In this document: positions 1-9,160 of the stretch, piece by piece | Position numbering within the stretch: the stretch's first letter is position 1 | Layout: each line of letters opens with the position of its first letter | Source: an uncultured bacterium | GTDB lineage: Bacteria > Actinomycetota > Coriobacteriia > Coriobacteriales > Coriobacteriaceae | Assembly (NCBI GenBank): GCA_905214525.1 | Contig: CAJMMN010000005.1 | Coordinates: 62,001 to 126,000, forward strand | DNA length: 64,000 nt | Direction of reading: 5' to 3' | Notes under the pieces: model-generated | Database searches by the model: none | What the model was told of the DNA's origin: nothing | Seen by the model: only the letters and a program-made list of their open reading frames with translations | Position numbers and translations under genes: made by a program

Positions 1-89
1 CACGAGGTTTCTTTTTATAGCGACCTCATTTATTTTTTAGAGCGCTATACTTTAGAGAAGGAGCAACTCGTCCCAGAAAGAGGAACACT

Positions 90-980
90 ATGGCGGAGCA
101 GCAGCTTATCGGAGCGCTCGAGGCCGGCGGCACCAAGATGGTCTGCGCCACGGGCTATGCAGACGGTACGGTCCTGAAGCGTGAGCAGATCGCGACCACG
201 ACCCCGCAGGAGACCGTCGAGGCCGTCAACGCATGGTTTGCCGACAAGGGCATCGCCGCGCTGGGCATCGGCGCCTTTGGCCCCACCGCAGTCAACCCTG
301 CCTCGCCCCAATACGGCAAGATCCTGGAGACGCCCAAAACGGCATGGCGCTACTTCGACCTGCTGGGCACCATCCAAAACGAGCTCAATATTCCCTGCGG
401 CTACGACACCGACGTCAACGTCGCCTGCCTGGGCGAGGTCACCTTTGGTTGCGCCCAGGGCCTCACTGACGTGGTGTATCTGACCATCGGTACCGGCGTG
501 GGCGCTGGCGTGCTCTCGGGCGGTAAGCTCGTGCACGGCATGATGCATCCCGAGGCTGGCCACATCCTGGTCACGCGCGACCCGCGCGACACCATTGGCG
601 AGCACAGCGCCTGCCCCTTCCATGACAACTGCCTCGAAGGCCTCATCGCCGGCCCCGGCGTTAGAAAGCGCTGGGATGGCAAGAGCGCCGGAGACATGGC
701 TGATGACCCGGAAGCCATGGACCTGCTCGCCGGCTATCTGGCCCAGGCACTCATGACCTACACGCTGTGCTACGCGCCGCAAAAGATCATCATCGGCGGC
801 GGCGTGGCCGACCACACTCCCATCGTGCCGCTCGCACGCAAAAAGTGTGCCGAGATGCTCAACGGCTATATCGTCACGCCCGAGGTCAACGACATCAATA
901 ACTACATCGTCAACAACAGCCTCGAGGGCAAGCAGGGCATTATGGGCTGCCTGGCCCTGGGCGCACAGGCGCTTCAGTAG
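90..980 (+). CDS. ROK-family fructokinase
   Basis: A 296-aa ROK-family sugar kinase, most like the fructokinases of the YdhR/GmuE type, which phosphorylate fructose with ATP in the cytoplasm. The N-terminus carries the ATP-binding phosphate-1 motif GALEAGGTKMV. The middle has TIGTGVGAG and a HPEAGH segment followed by Cys residues (EHSACPFHDNCLEG), the usual ROK zinc-binding pattern, and IIGGGV lies near the C-terminus. Length is normal for the family. The ATG is preceded by an AAAGAGG ribosome site. The gene is monocistronic, with a strong hairpin after it. Fructose is the likely substrate from family resemblance, but mannose or another hexose cannot be excluded. Confidence 0.85.
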   Translation: MAEQQLIGALEAGGTKMVCATGYADGTVLKREQIATTTPQETVEAVNAWFADKGIAALGIGAFGPTAVNPASPQYGKILETPKTAWRYFDLLGTIQNELNIPCGYDTDVNVACLGEVTFGCAQGLTDVVYLTIGTGVGAGVLSGGKLVHGMMHPEAGHILVTRDPRDTIGEHSACPFHDNCLEGLIAGPGVRKRWDGKSAGDMADDPEAMDLLAGYLAQALMTYTLCYAPQKIIIGGGVADHTPIVPLARKKCAEMLNGYIVTPEVNDINNYIVNNSLEGKQGIMGCLALGAQALQ

Positions 981-1063
981 CAGATGCACCCACAGGGCGT
1001 GGCGCGCCCGGCAAATCCGACCTACGAAACGACGCCACCACGCCTCATATAAGCCCTCAAATA

Positions 1064-1109
1064 AAAAAGGCCGCCTAGGACCAAACAATACGTCCTAGGC
1101 GGCCTTTTT
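1064..1109. terminator. Bidirectional terminator between fructokinase and VanZ-like gene
   Basis: Near-perfect inverted repeat (AAGGCCGCCTAGGAC / GTCCTAGGCGGCCTT) with an A-tract on the left and a T-tract on the right, so it can end transcription from both sides. The stop codon of the VanZ-like gene lies inside the right arm. Confidence 0.85.
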
Positions 1110-1544
1110 GGCGCACATCAGCGACCGTAAGAGATATCGGAGCACAACGCCCGTTGCCGCTCCACAGCAGTCGATCATCACATCGGTGATCATGCCGGCG
1201 CGTCCCGGCACAAAGAGCTGAATCGTCTCGTCAATCGAAGGAATCAGCAGCAGGAACACCGCCGTGGGCAGCAGCACGTCAAAGGTGCGCCGGCCCTCAA
1301 AATCAAAGGCGTGCGTTGCCAGGATGCCGAGCACCATATACTCGGAAAAATGCGCGCACTTGCGAACAACAAAGTTAGTCACCCATTCATATGGAAGTCC
1401 CACGCCGTGCAAGAAACAGCGAATAGCTTCCATGACCGTTAGGCTCAGCGAACCCGACCCCGAGCCGGGAACCAGCGAATTGCCCCAGATCAAGAGCGCC
1501 ATCAGGCAGGTCACGACCGCCCATTTTCGATTGATCTTAACCAT
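1095..1544 (-). CDS. VanZ-family membrane protein
   Basis: A ~149-aa small membrane protein of the VanZ family. There is an N-terminal hydrophobic helix (WAVVTCLMALLIWGNSL), a central RKCAHFSEYMVLGIL segment typical of VanZ-like proteins, then two more hydrophobic stretches separated by SIDETIQLFVPGRAG, the characteristic acidic loop. Family members are known from glycopeptide resistance clusters, but most chromosomal copies have no assigned role and no resistance genes are nearby. I chose the internal ATG (MVKINRKW) because it leaves a 7-nt gap to the upstream gene, while the longer reading would overlap that gene by 26 nt. It is probably cotranscribed with the upstream low-complexity membrane protein. 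Confidence 0.75.
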   Translation of the reverse strand: MVKINRKWAVVTCLMALLIWGNSLVPGSGSGSLSLTVMEAIRCFLHGVGLPYEWVTNFVVRKCAHFSEYMVLGILATHAFDFEGRRTFDVLLPTAVFLLLIPSIDETIQLFVPGRAGMITDVMIDCCGAATGVVLRYLLRSLMCAKKAA

Positions 1545-1551
1545 GCAGAAG

Positions 1552-2952
1552 TTATGCCTCCGCGCGAAGCGGCGCAAAGCTGGCGGTACCGCCCTCGATA
1601 ACGCTCAGATAGGCACGGCCCGTACGCTTGGCGGTAGAGGACTGCAGGCGCTCGATCTCTTCCTCGAGGATCTGATTGACGCGCTCGTGACGACGATTTT
1701 CCATAATGCCGGCGGCAATAGCCTCGGCCCGCTCGATGCTCTCGCGTGAGATACGGGCGGTATCCTCGGGGAACACAGCGCTGTGACGGCCGACATAGGC
1801 GGGGGCAGCAGGCTGAGGGGCAGCAACGGGAGCGGGGGCTGCAACAGGAGCGGGCTCGTCAATCTCATCCAGAATCGCGGTGGCGGCGGCCCACATGTCC
1901 TCGTGGCCCGAGTAATCGGCCATGGGGACATCAACCTCGAGCGAGGCGTCCGGAAGGTCGCCGGTGTCGATGCGATCTTGGGCTTCAATAGATGCGGTGA
2001 TGGCTGCAGGCTCATCGAGGTCATCGAGATCGATGTCCGCGGCACCGGAGATGATAGGCATGCTGGCGAGGTTTACGTTATACGGCGCAGCCTCAGCCGC
2101 CTGCTGCTGGGCAGGAGCGCCCCAAAGCGAGCTTTCGGCGGCACGGCGGGCGGCAACGGCCTCCTCGTCCGCGGTCATGGCTTCATCAACGTACGAATTA
2201 TCGGCAGAAGCGTTCGCGTCAGCCGAGGTAGCGCTGTAGGCGTTATTGGCTGCCGCGTTGGCGACGAGTGCCACGAAAGCCGCCGTACTGCCCGCAGGGG
2301 CGGCCTGGGAGCCAGACACGGCGCGTGCCGCGGCGGCGATGTCGTCGCGATTGAAGGAGCCGGTCTGCCCGCCGTTGGTGAGCTCGTCGATGGCGACTTG
2401 ATAGACGTCGCGCGAGTGTGCAGGGTCGCAGCTCACCGGCGAATCGTCGTCGAGCATACTGTCGATCATGGACCAAGCCTCGTCCTCGTCCATAGCATCT
2501 GCGGCTCGAGCGATGGTAGGGACACCATCATCGGCATGACGGCGCTGGAACGCACCGGTCAGGCCGGAAAGGAATGCCGAGGTAGACTGCTCCGCCTGAG
2601 CCTGAGAAGCAGAAGCCGCAGCGTAAGGAGTCGCATCCTGCTGCTGAGTTGGAATCGAGGCGGTCTTGAACTCGCTTTGATGCTGATTGAGATTGGCGGC
2701 ACCGCCCATGGCATCGGGCTGGAACAGACGCTCTTCACGCTGCGCACGATACTCGGAGATACCCAGCGAGGCGGCATAGATACCCACGCCCGCCACCGCG
2801 CCCACGGCGAAGGGAACCGCACCCGCCACGACCGTCTCGTTCACAGACGAAAACGGTAGCGTCGCGGCATACATAACCACGGGAGCGGCAAGGCCGATCC
2901 CGCACGAAAGTCCGGCAAGGACTGCTCGTTGTGTTGCATCAGAAGAAGCCAT
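1552..2952 (-). CDS. Membrane-anchored low-complexity protein of unknown function
   Basis: A ~466-aa protein I do not recognise. Two hydrophobic helices lie near the N-terminus (about residues 9-31 and 38-62), then EYRAQREERLFQPDA begins a long Ala-, Asp- and Glu-rich region that looks disordered. The last ~70 residues turn basic and helical (AAGIMENRRHERVNQILEEEIERL), a possible coiled coil. The start was placed at ATG GCT TCT because GGGGAGAG lies a few bases upstream. It probably shares a transcript with the VanZ-like gene. The layout suggests a cytoplasmic scaffold tethered to the membrane, but this is inference only. Confidence 0.6.
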   Translation of the reverse strand: MASSDATQRAVLAGLSCGIGLAAPVVMYAATLPFSSVNETVVAGAVPFAVGAVAGVGIYAASLGISEYRAQREERLFQPDAMGGAANLNQHQSEFKTASIPTQQQDATPYAAASASQAQAEQSTSAFLSGLTGAFQRRHADDGVPTIARAADAMDEDEAWSMIDSMLDDDSPVSCDPAHSRDVYQVAIDELTNGGQTGSFNRDDIAAAARAVSGSQAAPAGSTAAFVALVANAAANNAYSATSADANASADNSYVDEAMTADEEAVAARRAAESSLWGAPAQQQAAEAAPYNVNLASMPIISGAADIDLDDLDEPAAITASIEAQDRIDTGDLPDASLEVDVPMADYSGHEDMWAAATAILDEIDEPAPVAAPAPVAAPQPAAPAYVGRHSAVFPEDTARISRESIERAEAIAAGIMENRRHERVNQILEEEIERLQSSTAKRTGRAYLSVIEGGTASFAPLRAEA

Positions 2953-3196
2953 GAGCTCTCCCCATCTTCCAGCACCCAAATCGCATCATTCAGTTGGCTG
3001 CGCGAGAGAAGATGAAGCGGGGCTATGCCCCAAAGCAACGGTATATGGTTCGTTTCATCTGCGTTTTCCGTCGCGAAGCTTAAAAGCTATTATGCGAAAC
3101 CGCCCCGTCGATTGCAAGCGACGATGTCGGATTGAAACGGGAAACCTGCTGCTCGTCGGTCTTATGGTTAAAAATAAGCGCGGAGCGGCGATATGG

Positions 3197-3229
3197 AAAA
3201 GGGCCGAGGCTCAAAGCCCCGACCCTTTA
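3197..3229 (-). terminator. Terminator downstream of rho
   Basis: On the minus strand a GC-rich hairpin (GGGTCGGGGCTTTGAGCCTCGGCCC) is followed by TTTT. It lies about 37 bp beyond the rho stop. The remainder of the 313-bp gap between the low-complexity gene and rho is the presumed promoter region of neither gene in particular; nothing else was seen in it. Confidence 0.7.
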
Positions 3230-3265
3230 TCGCATTGATGACTATCGCTGCGTGTGGATGACAAC

Positions 3266-5839
3266 CTAGAACGTCTGCTCGTAGTCGCTGTGTTTTTTGG
3301 CCGAACGCACCAAGAATTCCTGGTTGGTGTTGGTGCCCTTAAGACCCTTGATAAACGATGCGGCTGCGCGCTCGGTGTTGTTCATGCCGGCAAGAATGCG
3401 ACGCAGACCAAAGACAAACGGACGCATCTGCTCGTCGACCAACAGGTCCTCGTTACGCGTACCGGAGGCAACGGGGTCGATAGCCGGGAAGATGCGGCGG
3501 TCGGCCAGGTCGCGGTCGAGCTTAAGCTCCATGTTGCCGGTGCCCTTGAACTCCTCAAAGATGACCTCGTCCATCTTGGAACCGGTGTCGATGAGGGCAG
3601 AGGCCAGGATGGTGAGCGAGCCACCGTTCTCGATATTACGGGCTGCGCCCAGGAAGCGCTTGGGAGGATACAGGGCCGCCGAATCGACGCCGCCCGAAAG
3701 GATGCGGCCCGAGGCGGGCGCCGCCAAGTTGTAGGCGCGGGCAAGACGCGTAATGGAGTCGAGCACCACCACAACATCGCCGCCCAGCTCCACGATGCGC
3801 TTGGCGCGCTCGATGACGAGCTCTGCCACGCGAGTGTGGTTGTCGGCGGGCATATCGAAGGTCGACGCCACAACCTCGCCCTTGATGGAACGCTGCATAT
3901 CGGTGACCTCTTCGGGGCGCTCGTCGACGAGCAGGCAGATGAGGTGCACCTCGGGGTTGTTAATCGAGATAGACTGGCAAATCTTCTTGAGGATCGTGGT
4001 CTTGCCGGCCTTGGGCGGGGACACGATCAAGCCACGCTGACCCTTGCCGATCGGCGACACGATGTCGATGGCGCGACCGGTAATGGAGTCCTTGCCGTGC
4101 TCCATGCGCAGCGGCTCGTTGGGATAGACCGGGGTGAGGTCGCCGAACTTGGGACGGTTGCGAATCTGCTCGGGGTCCAGACCGTTGACGGTCGTGATTT
4201 TGGCGAGACCGGCGCGCTTGTCGCCGCCGCGCGAGGGGCGAAGCGAACCCTCGATGACGTCGCCGGTGCGCAGGCGCGCGGAGCGGATGAGGTAGGCGGG
4301 CACGAAGGCGTCGTCGTTGGACTTCATGTAGCCATGGGCGTGGATGATGCCGGAGCTGTCCGGGCGAATCTGCAGAATGCCCTTGATGTCGCGGAAGCCC
4401 TCGGCCTTCGCGGCGGTGACGTAGATCTCCTCGACGAGCTCGGCTTTCTTCTTGCCGGTCGTCTCGATCTCGAACTCCTTGGCCTTCTCGCGCAGTTCGG
4501 CGACCTTCATGGCAGCGAGCTCCTCACGCGAAAGCGTGGGCTCGGTGGGGGCGGCGTTACGCTCCTTGTTGCGCTGTTTGCGATCGCGTTGGCGGTTGCG
4601 ACGGTCGTTGTTGCGCTCGTCCTTGCGCTCGTTGCGCTCCTCGTTGCGCTTGTGCTGGCGACGGTTGGGGCGAGCGTTGTCATCGGCCTCAGCGGGCGCG
4701 GCGCCATCGGTTGCGGCGGCGTCGGCATTGGCCGCAGCGGCGTCATTGGCCTCGGCGCCGGAATCGACCTGCGCTTCGACATCAGCCTGCTGCTCGGACG
4801 CCTTGGCCTTAGCGGACTTCTTACGACCGCGCTTGGGCTTCTCGGACGCAGGCTGTTCGACGTCCTGGGGCTCGGCGGCATCAATCGATGCATCGGCGGT
4901 CGTCTCGGCGGAATCCTCGGACGCACCCTTATTGGCAGCCTTAGCCTTGGACGTGCGCTTAGCAGCGGTGCGACGGCTGCGACCGGGACGGACGTCGGCG
5001 GGCTCGGCATCGGCGGGAGCGGCCTCGGAAGTCGTAGCATCCTGAACGGGTGCATCGGCAGCGGTTGCAGACTCGGCGGTCGCCGCAGCATCCCGAGCGG
5101 CGGCGGCTGCGGCTGCGGCCTTCTCTGCCTCGACGAAGGCCTTGGGCTTGCGACCGCGACGGTGCGGGCGCAAAGCCGGATCGACAACGGGAACTTCGCT
5201 GGCCTCGACAGGCGCAGCGGGCTCAGCAGGCGATGTGCCCTCCCCTGCCGCGGAACGGACCGAAGCCTCAGTGAGCTCGGGGGTTACCTGTTCGGCAACC
5301 TGCTCGGCTTTAGCAGCCGTGAGACGGCGTGTGCGCGGTGCCGGCTTCTCGGTCGGCTGGTCGGCGGCAGGGGTCTCGGTGGCGGCAGACGTCTCGGGCA
5401 CAGACGGAGCTGCAAGCTCGGTCAGAGCCGCGGCCTCGCGCTCGGCAGCACGACGGCGGGCGCGCACCACCTGGGCCTCGCTAATCTGCGCCAACGCACG
5501 TGCTTGCGCGACCTCATCGGAAATCGGCGCCGAGGAGTCAGCTGCAACGGTGCGCTTGGCGCGCGTCGTGCGCGTGGTACGGCGCTTGGGCTTGGTGACC
5601 TCCTCGCCGTCAGCGGCAGGCTTGGTCGTGCGGCGCGTACGCTTGGGCTTTGCCGGAGCAGCCTCCTCACCGGTTGCAGGCACGGCCTTCTCAGCCGCTG
5701 CAGGCGTAGGCGTCGAAGCAGCCTTGGGCGCCTCAGGAGCCGAGGCTTGCGCGGGCGCCGCGACCTGGTCCGACGCAACCGGTGCAGTGGGAGCGGCCTG
5801 CGTCGTCGTTATTTCGTTTTCTTGCTGTTGATCAGACAC
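3266..5839 (-). CDS. rho: Transcription termination factor Rho with long disordered N-terminal extension
   Basis: An 857-aa Rho, the hexameric RNA-dependent ATPase that ends transcription. The last ~420 residues match the standard core: an N-terminal helix bundle (LSREELAAMKVAELREKAKE), the RNA-binding cold-shock-like domain, Walker A PPKAGKTT, LLVDERPEEVTD, VVVLDSITRLARAYN and the Q/R-loop region. The first ~430 residues are a low-complexity extension, rich in Ala, Glu, Lys and Arg, with repeated RTRR/KRTRR-type blocks and an Arg/Asn/Lys-rich stretch just before the core. Actinobacterial Rho proteins often carry insertions here that add RNA binding. The start codon is GTG with a weak ribosome site. 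Gene and terminator suggest a single-gene unit. Confidence 0.95.
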   Translation of the reverse strand: MSDQQQENEITTTQAAPTAPVASDQVAAPAQASAPEAPKAASTPTPAAAEKAVPATGEEAAPAKPKRTRRTTKPAADGEEVTKPKRRTTRTTRAKRTVAADSSAPISDEVAQARALAQISEAQVVRARRRAAEREAAALTELAAPSVPETSAATETPAADQPTEKPAPRTRRLTAAKAEQVAEQVTPELTEASVRSAAGEGTSPAEPAAPVEASEVPVVDPALRPHRRGRKPKAFVEAEKAAAAAAAARDAAATAESATAADAPVQDATTSEAAPADAEPADVRPGRSRRTAAKRTSKAKAANKGASEDSAETTADASIDAAEPQDVEQPASEKPKRGRKKSAKAKASEQQADVEAQVDSGAEANDAAAANADAAATDGAAPAEADDNARPNRRQHKRNEERNERKDERNNDRRNRQRDRKQRNKERNAAPTEPTLSREELAAMKVAELREKAKEFEIETTGKKKAELVEEIYVTAAKAEGFRDIKGILQIRPDSSGIIHAHGYMKSNDDAFVPAYLIRSARLRTGDVIEGSLRPSRGGDKRAGLAKITTVNGLDPEQIRNRPKFGDLTPVYPNEPLRMEHGKDSITGRAIDIVSPIGKGQRGLIVSPPKAGKTTILKKICQSISINNPEVHLICLLVDERPEEVTDMQRSIKGEVVASTFDMPADNHTRVAELVIERAKRIVELGGDVVVVLDSITRLARAYNLAAPASGRILSGGVDSAALYPPKRFLGAARNIENGGSLTILASALIDTGSKMDEVIFEEFKGTGNMELKLDRDLADRRIFPAIDPVASGTRNEDLLVDEQMRPFVFGLRRILAGMNNTERAAASFIKGLKGTNTNQEFLVRSAKKHSDYEQTF

Positions 5840-6095
5840 AGTGTTTGCTCAACTTTCTTTTCAAGCCCTGTGATCACATGCTCCCTGCATAAACCTTCAG
5901 GGCGGCTAAACAGTCTAGTTCCGTTCAAAACGACGGACATCATTGATCTGTATCGAGATGATTGCGTCAATTACGCAGCGTTAGTGTAACACAACCGCCG
6001 CCACCTGCAACTTAGTCATTGGGAACGCTCTTAAACGACTAGTCAAAAGGGGCACTCTTTGGTTTACCACCCACAAATCAGGCTGCCTCCGCCAA

Positions 6096-6243
6096 AACTA
6101 TGGCGGTTTACTACGATGAATCGCTCAACCGCGGCCACTCCGAAACCTGTTGAACTAAAACCGCAGGTAGACGCCTTGCTCTTTTTAGCGAAAAGCCGGC
6201 GTGGTTGGACTTTCTCAATTCATCGTAGTAAACCGGTATAGTT
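6096..6243. repeat. 148-bp element with 26-bp inverted terminal arms
   Basis: The arms AACTATGGCGGTTTACTACG... and its partner ending CGTAGTAAACCGGTATAGTT (6096-6121 and 6218-6243) are inverted copies matching at 24 of 26 positions. No open reading frame of interest lies between them. The element sits in the 530-bp gap between rho and argS and could be a MITE-like insertion or a structured RNA. No target duplication is evident. The stretch 5840-6095 holds the presumed rho promoter and nothing else I can name. Confidence 0.55.
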
Positions 6244-6294
6244 GCGTTTTTGTAGCATTTTCTAACACGCCAAAAAGCCCCGCCAAACGCAAAA

Positions 6295-6325
6295 AGCCCG
6301 ACCTCCATATGGGAGATCGGGCTTT
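6295..6325 (-). terminator. Terminator downstream of argS
   Basis: AGCCCGACCTCC-ATAT-GGGAGATCGGGCT hairpin with A-tract/T-tract flanks, located 45 bp past the argS stop. Confidence 0.8.
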
Positions 6326-6370
6326 CAAGGCTCAGTTAAACCAAGTCTGTACGGTCAAATGACCCGCAGG

Positions 6371-8224
6371 TTACATCTGCTCGGGCGCGGAAACGCCAAC
6401 GAGGGTGAGCACCAAAGCGAGCGTCACGCGGACGGCATCGCAAGCGGCCAGACGGGCACGCGAAAGCTCGGGGTCGACGGGACGGCCCTCGCTCGGCAGC
6501 ACCTGGCAGGCAGCGTAGAAGCTGTGGAAGTCACCGGCGAGTTCCTCGGCAAAGTGCGTCAGACGGAACGGGGCGCGATCGCGAGCGCAGCTGGCAATCA
6601 GATCGGTGAGCTCGTTGAGCTTACGCGAAAGGGCGAGCTCGGTCGGGTCAGTCAACAGCGAGTAATCGACGTTCTCACCGATGGCCTTGGCGGCGACGGC
6701 CTTCATGCCCATCTCGTCAGCCTGCTCGGGCGTGACATCGGCGGCACGGCGCAGGATGGAGCACACGCGGGCGTGAGCGTACTGCACGTAGTACACCGGG
6801 TTGGAGTTGTCGCGTTTCTTAACGGCCTCAATATCGAAGTCGACCATCTGGTTGGAGCTCTTGGAGATGAGCGTGTAGCGAGCGGCATCGGAGCCGACCT
6901 CGTCGACGAGCTCCTGCAGGGTCACCATAGTGCCCTTACGCTTGGACATACGGACAGGCTTGCCGTTGCGCAGCAGGTTGACGAGCTGGCCCAGCAGAAC
7001 CTCGAACTTGCCGGGGTAACCCAAGGCATCGCAGACGCAGCGGACGCGCTCGATGTAGCCGTGGTGGTCGGCACCCCAGATGTCGATGACATGGTCGACG
7101 CGCTGGAACTTGTCCCAGTGATAGGCAACGTCGGAGGCGAAGTAGGTGTACTCGCCATCGGACTTGATCAGCACACGGTCCTTGTCGTCGCCCAGATCGG
7201 TGGAGCGGAACCACAGGGCACCGTCCTTGGTGTAGAGGTAGCCCATCTTGTCGAGCTTCTCGAAAGCGCGGTCGACGGCGGAAGTGCCGGCGGTCTCGCC
7301 CTCGGTGTCCTTCACGTACAGCGAGCGCTCGGAGTACCAGCGGTCGAAGTCGCAGTTGACGGCGTGGCAGAGGTCGCGCATGTTGTCGACCATCTTTACG
7401 TAGCCGCGCTCGCGGAAGCTCTCCATGCGCTCCTGAGGATCGGCCTCGACCCACTTGTCGCCGTCGGTGCGCCAGAACTCGGCAGCCTCATCGATGATGT
7501 AGTCGCCGCCGTAGGAGTCCTTGCCCAGAGTCTCGGCAAAGTTGTCCTGATACGGATGGGTCTCGGGGTGCTCGTCGCCCTCGTCGGCAACAAAGGCGTC
7601 GCGGTCGGCGATCAGAAGCTTGTGAGCCTCGTCGATATCCACGCCCTGCTTGGCGATGATGTCGGCAAGCTGCATATAGCGCGTGCTGATGGAGTTGCCG
7701 AAGGTGTTCATCTGAGAGCCGTGATCGTTGATGTAGAACTCACGCTGGATGTCGTAACCGGCGTGGTCCATAACACGGCAGAGCGAGTCGCCCAGCGCGG
7801 CCCAGCGGCCATGGCCGATGTGCATGGGGCCGACGGGGTTGGCGGAAACGAACTCGACCTGGGTCTTCAGGCCACCACCGACGTTGGACTTAGCGAAGTC
7901 CATGCCCTTCTCGCGAGCCTCGCCAAAGATGGCATTCTTGACGGCGACGGAGAGGTAGAAGTTGATGAAGCCGGGGCCTGCGATCTCGACCTTCTCGATC
8001 GCGGGGTCCTCGGGCATATGGGCAACAATGGCCTCGGCGATCTTACGCGGGGCGCAGTGGGCCAGCTTGGCGGACTTCAGGGCCATGGTAGAGGTCCACT
8101 CGCCATGAGAAGTATCAGCCGGTCGCTCGATAGCGCAATCGTCAAGTTCAAATGCGGAAAGGTCGCCGGCCTCCTGGGCCGCAGCAAGCGCAGCGCGTAC
8201 CAGCTCTTCAATCTTCTCGGGCAT
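6371..8224 (-). CDS. argS: Arginyl-tRNA synthetase
   Basis: A ~617-aa class I arginyl-tRNA synthetase, charging tRNA-Arg with arginine. The N-terminal additional domain (KIEELVRAALAAAQEAGDL) is followed by the HIGH signature (NPVGPMHIGHGRWAALGD), the catalytic Rossmann fold, the KMSKS-equivalent RMSKRKGTMVTL, and the DALR anticodon-binding domain near the C-terminus. The reading frame extends 43 codons further upstream, but GGAGGATCT immediately precedes the ATG chosen here and the family's N-terminal domain begins at this point. It is a single-gene unit with its own terminator. The 342-bp gap upstream, shared with the divergent CarD-like gene, holds the promoters of both. Confidence 0.96.
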   Translation of the reverse strand: MPEKIEELVRAALAAAQEAGDLSAFELDDCAIERPADTSHGEWTSTMALKSAKLAHCAPRKIAEAIVAHMPEDPAIEKVEIAGPGFINFYLSVAVKNAIFGEAREKGMDFAKSNVGGGLKTQVEFVSANPVGPMHIGHGRWAALGDSLCRVMDHAGYDIQREFYINDHGSQMNTFGNSISTRYMQLADIIAKQGVDIDEAHKLLIADRDAFVADEGDEHPETHPYQDNFAETLGKDSYGGDYIIDEAAEFWRTDGDKWVEADPQERMESFRERGYVKMVDNMRDLCHAVNCDFDRWYSERSLYVKDTEGETAGTSAVDRAFEKLDKMGYLYTKDGALWFRSTDLGDDKDRVLIKSDGEYTYFASDVAYHWDKFQRVDHVIDIWGADHHGYIERVRCVCDALGYPGKFEVLLGQLVNLLRNGKPVRMSKRKGTMVTLQELVDEVGSDAARYTLISKSSNQMVDFDIEAVKKRDNSNPVYYVQYAHARVCSILRRAADVTPEQADEMGMKAVAAKAIGENVDYSLLTDPTELALSRKLNELTDLIASCARDRAPFRLTHFAEELAGDFHSFYAACQVLPSEGRPVDPELSRARLAACDAVRVTLALVLTLVGVSAPEQM

Positions 8225-8395
8225 AGATCCTCCTTGTGTTAAAGCCCCCGAGCTCTTGGTCACTCGTAGGGCAAAAGCCAGAGTTTGTAGCACTCTATCA
8301 CAAGCGACGGGCACTGTCGCAGGGTAAAGCCAATCGATATTGCATATGCACAAAATTGACTACAGCTTGTATGGAGTCACTCAAAGATGCCGGTC

Positions 8396-8552
8396 TGCCT
8401 GCAGATTATGCAGGCGTTGAAAATGCATAAAGGTGTGAATGAGCTGTGTCTGTTATCGAATACTCTTACCTATCGGAGTTGTGTGCTTTTCCTGCATAAA
8501 GTGATGGTTTGCGCACGTCAGCGTGGTATTCTTAACATACGTAAATACGTAT
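8396..8552. promoter_or_regulatory. Palindromic sites in the argS/carD-like intergenic region
   Basis: Two symmetrical sequences are visible: GCCTGCAGATTATGCAGGC (about 8397-8415) and ATACGTAAATACGTAT (about 8538-8553), the latter 15 bp before the CarD-like start. TGCATAA also recurs at two further places between them. These look like operator or promoter elements. Which protein binds them is unknown. Confidence 0.35.
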
Positions 8553-8566
8553 AAGTTGGAGGTAGC

Positions 8567-9052
8567 ATGTTCTCAATCGGTCAACACGTCATTCATCCGG
8601 GTCAGGGAGTCTGCACCGTCGTCGGCTTTAGGGACGACACGCCGCAGCCCATGCTGCTGCTCGAGACCAAGCAGGGACATACGCAGACGATCCTCATGTA
8701 CCCCGTGGCGCAGGCCGACCGTCTGCATGCCGCCATCTCGCAGCAAGATGCCGAGCACCTGCTGAGCCACTATGACGAGCTGGAGTGCGACACCTTTACC
8801 GAGCGCAACAGTTCACTTGAGGAGACGCACTTTAAGCAGCAGCTCAAGCTGGGCGCGCCCGAAACGGTCCGCGTGGCAAAGACCATGATGCACCGCATTC
8901 GTCAGGCCGAGGAAGCTGATAAAAAACCCAGCTCCTACTACATGCGCGTACTCAAGGAGGCCAAGCGCCGCTCCATCGAGGAGTTCGCTGTGGCCTTGGG
9001 CGTCACCGAGGAGGCCGCCGAAGCCCGCCTAGCCCAAGCCGCCCTCAACTAA
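8567..9052 (+). CDS. CarD/CdnL-like transcriptional regulator
   Basis: A 161-aa CarD-family protein. These proteins bind the RNA polymerase beta subunit with an N-terminal Tudor-like domain and stabilise the open promoter complex. The N-terminus MFSIGQHVIHPGQGVCTVVGF is the characteristic start of the domain, followed by beta-strand segments up to about residue 60. The C-terminal half is helical and basic (VAKTMMHRIRQAEEA, YYMRVLKEAKRRSIEEF), as in the DNA-contacting domain. An ideal GGAGGT precedes the ATG. The palindrome just upstream suggests regulated expression. It is a single-gene unit bounded by a repeat hairpin. Confidence 0.85.
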   Translation: MFSIGQHVIHPGQGVCTVVGFRDDTPQPMLLLETKQGHTQTILMYPVAQADRLHAAISQQDAEHLLSHYDELECDTFTERNSSLEETHFKQQLKLGAPETVRVAKTMMHRIRQAEEADKKPSSYYMRVLKEAKRRSIEEFAVALGVTEEAAEARLAQAALN

Positions 9053-9065
9053 CCCATCCGCGCCA

Positions 9066-9106
9066 AAAACCACCACAAAGGGGACAGACACCTTTGTGGT
9101 GGTTTT
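9066..9106 (+). repeat. Family-1 palindromic repeat, copy 1
   Basis: AAACCACCACAAAG / CTTTGTGGTGGTTT arms around GGGGACAGACACC. It follows the CarD-like gene and can serve as its terminator. One of seven copies in the window. Confidence 0.85.
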
Positions 9107-9160
9107 CTTGTTCTAGTAGTATTCATTCTTATCGATACCCACGAGCACAAGGAGTCTCTT

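Noticed and set aside
3254..5989. A 911-codon plus-strand reading frame opposite rho
   Set aside because: It is antisense to a well-conserved Rho; its peptide is low-complexity Leu/Gly/Arg and arises from GC-rich codon bias.
6359..8242. A 627-codon frame antisense to argS
   Set aside because: The minus strand encodes full arginyl-tRNA synthetase motifs with a good ribosome site; the antisense frame has none.
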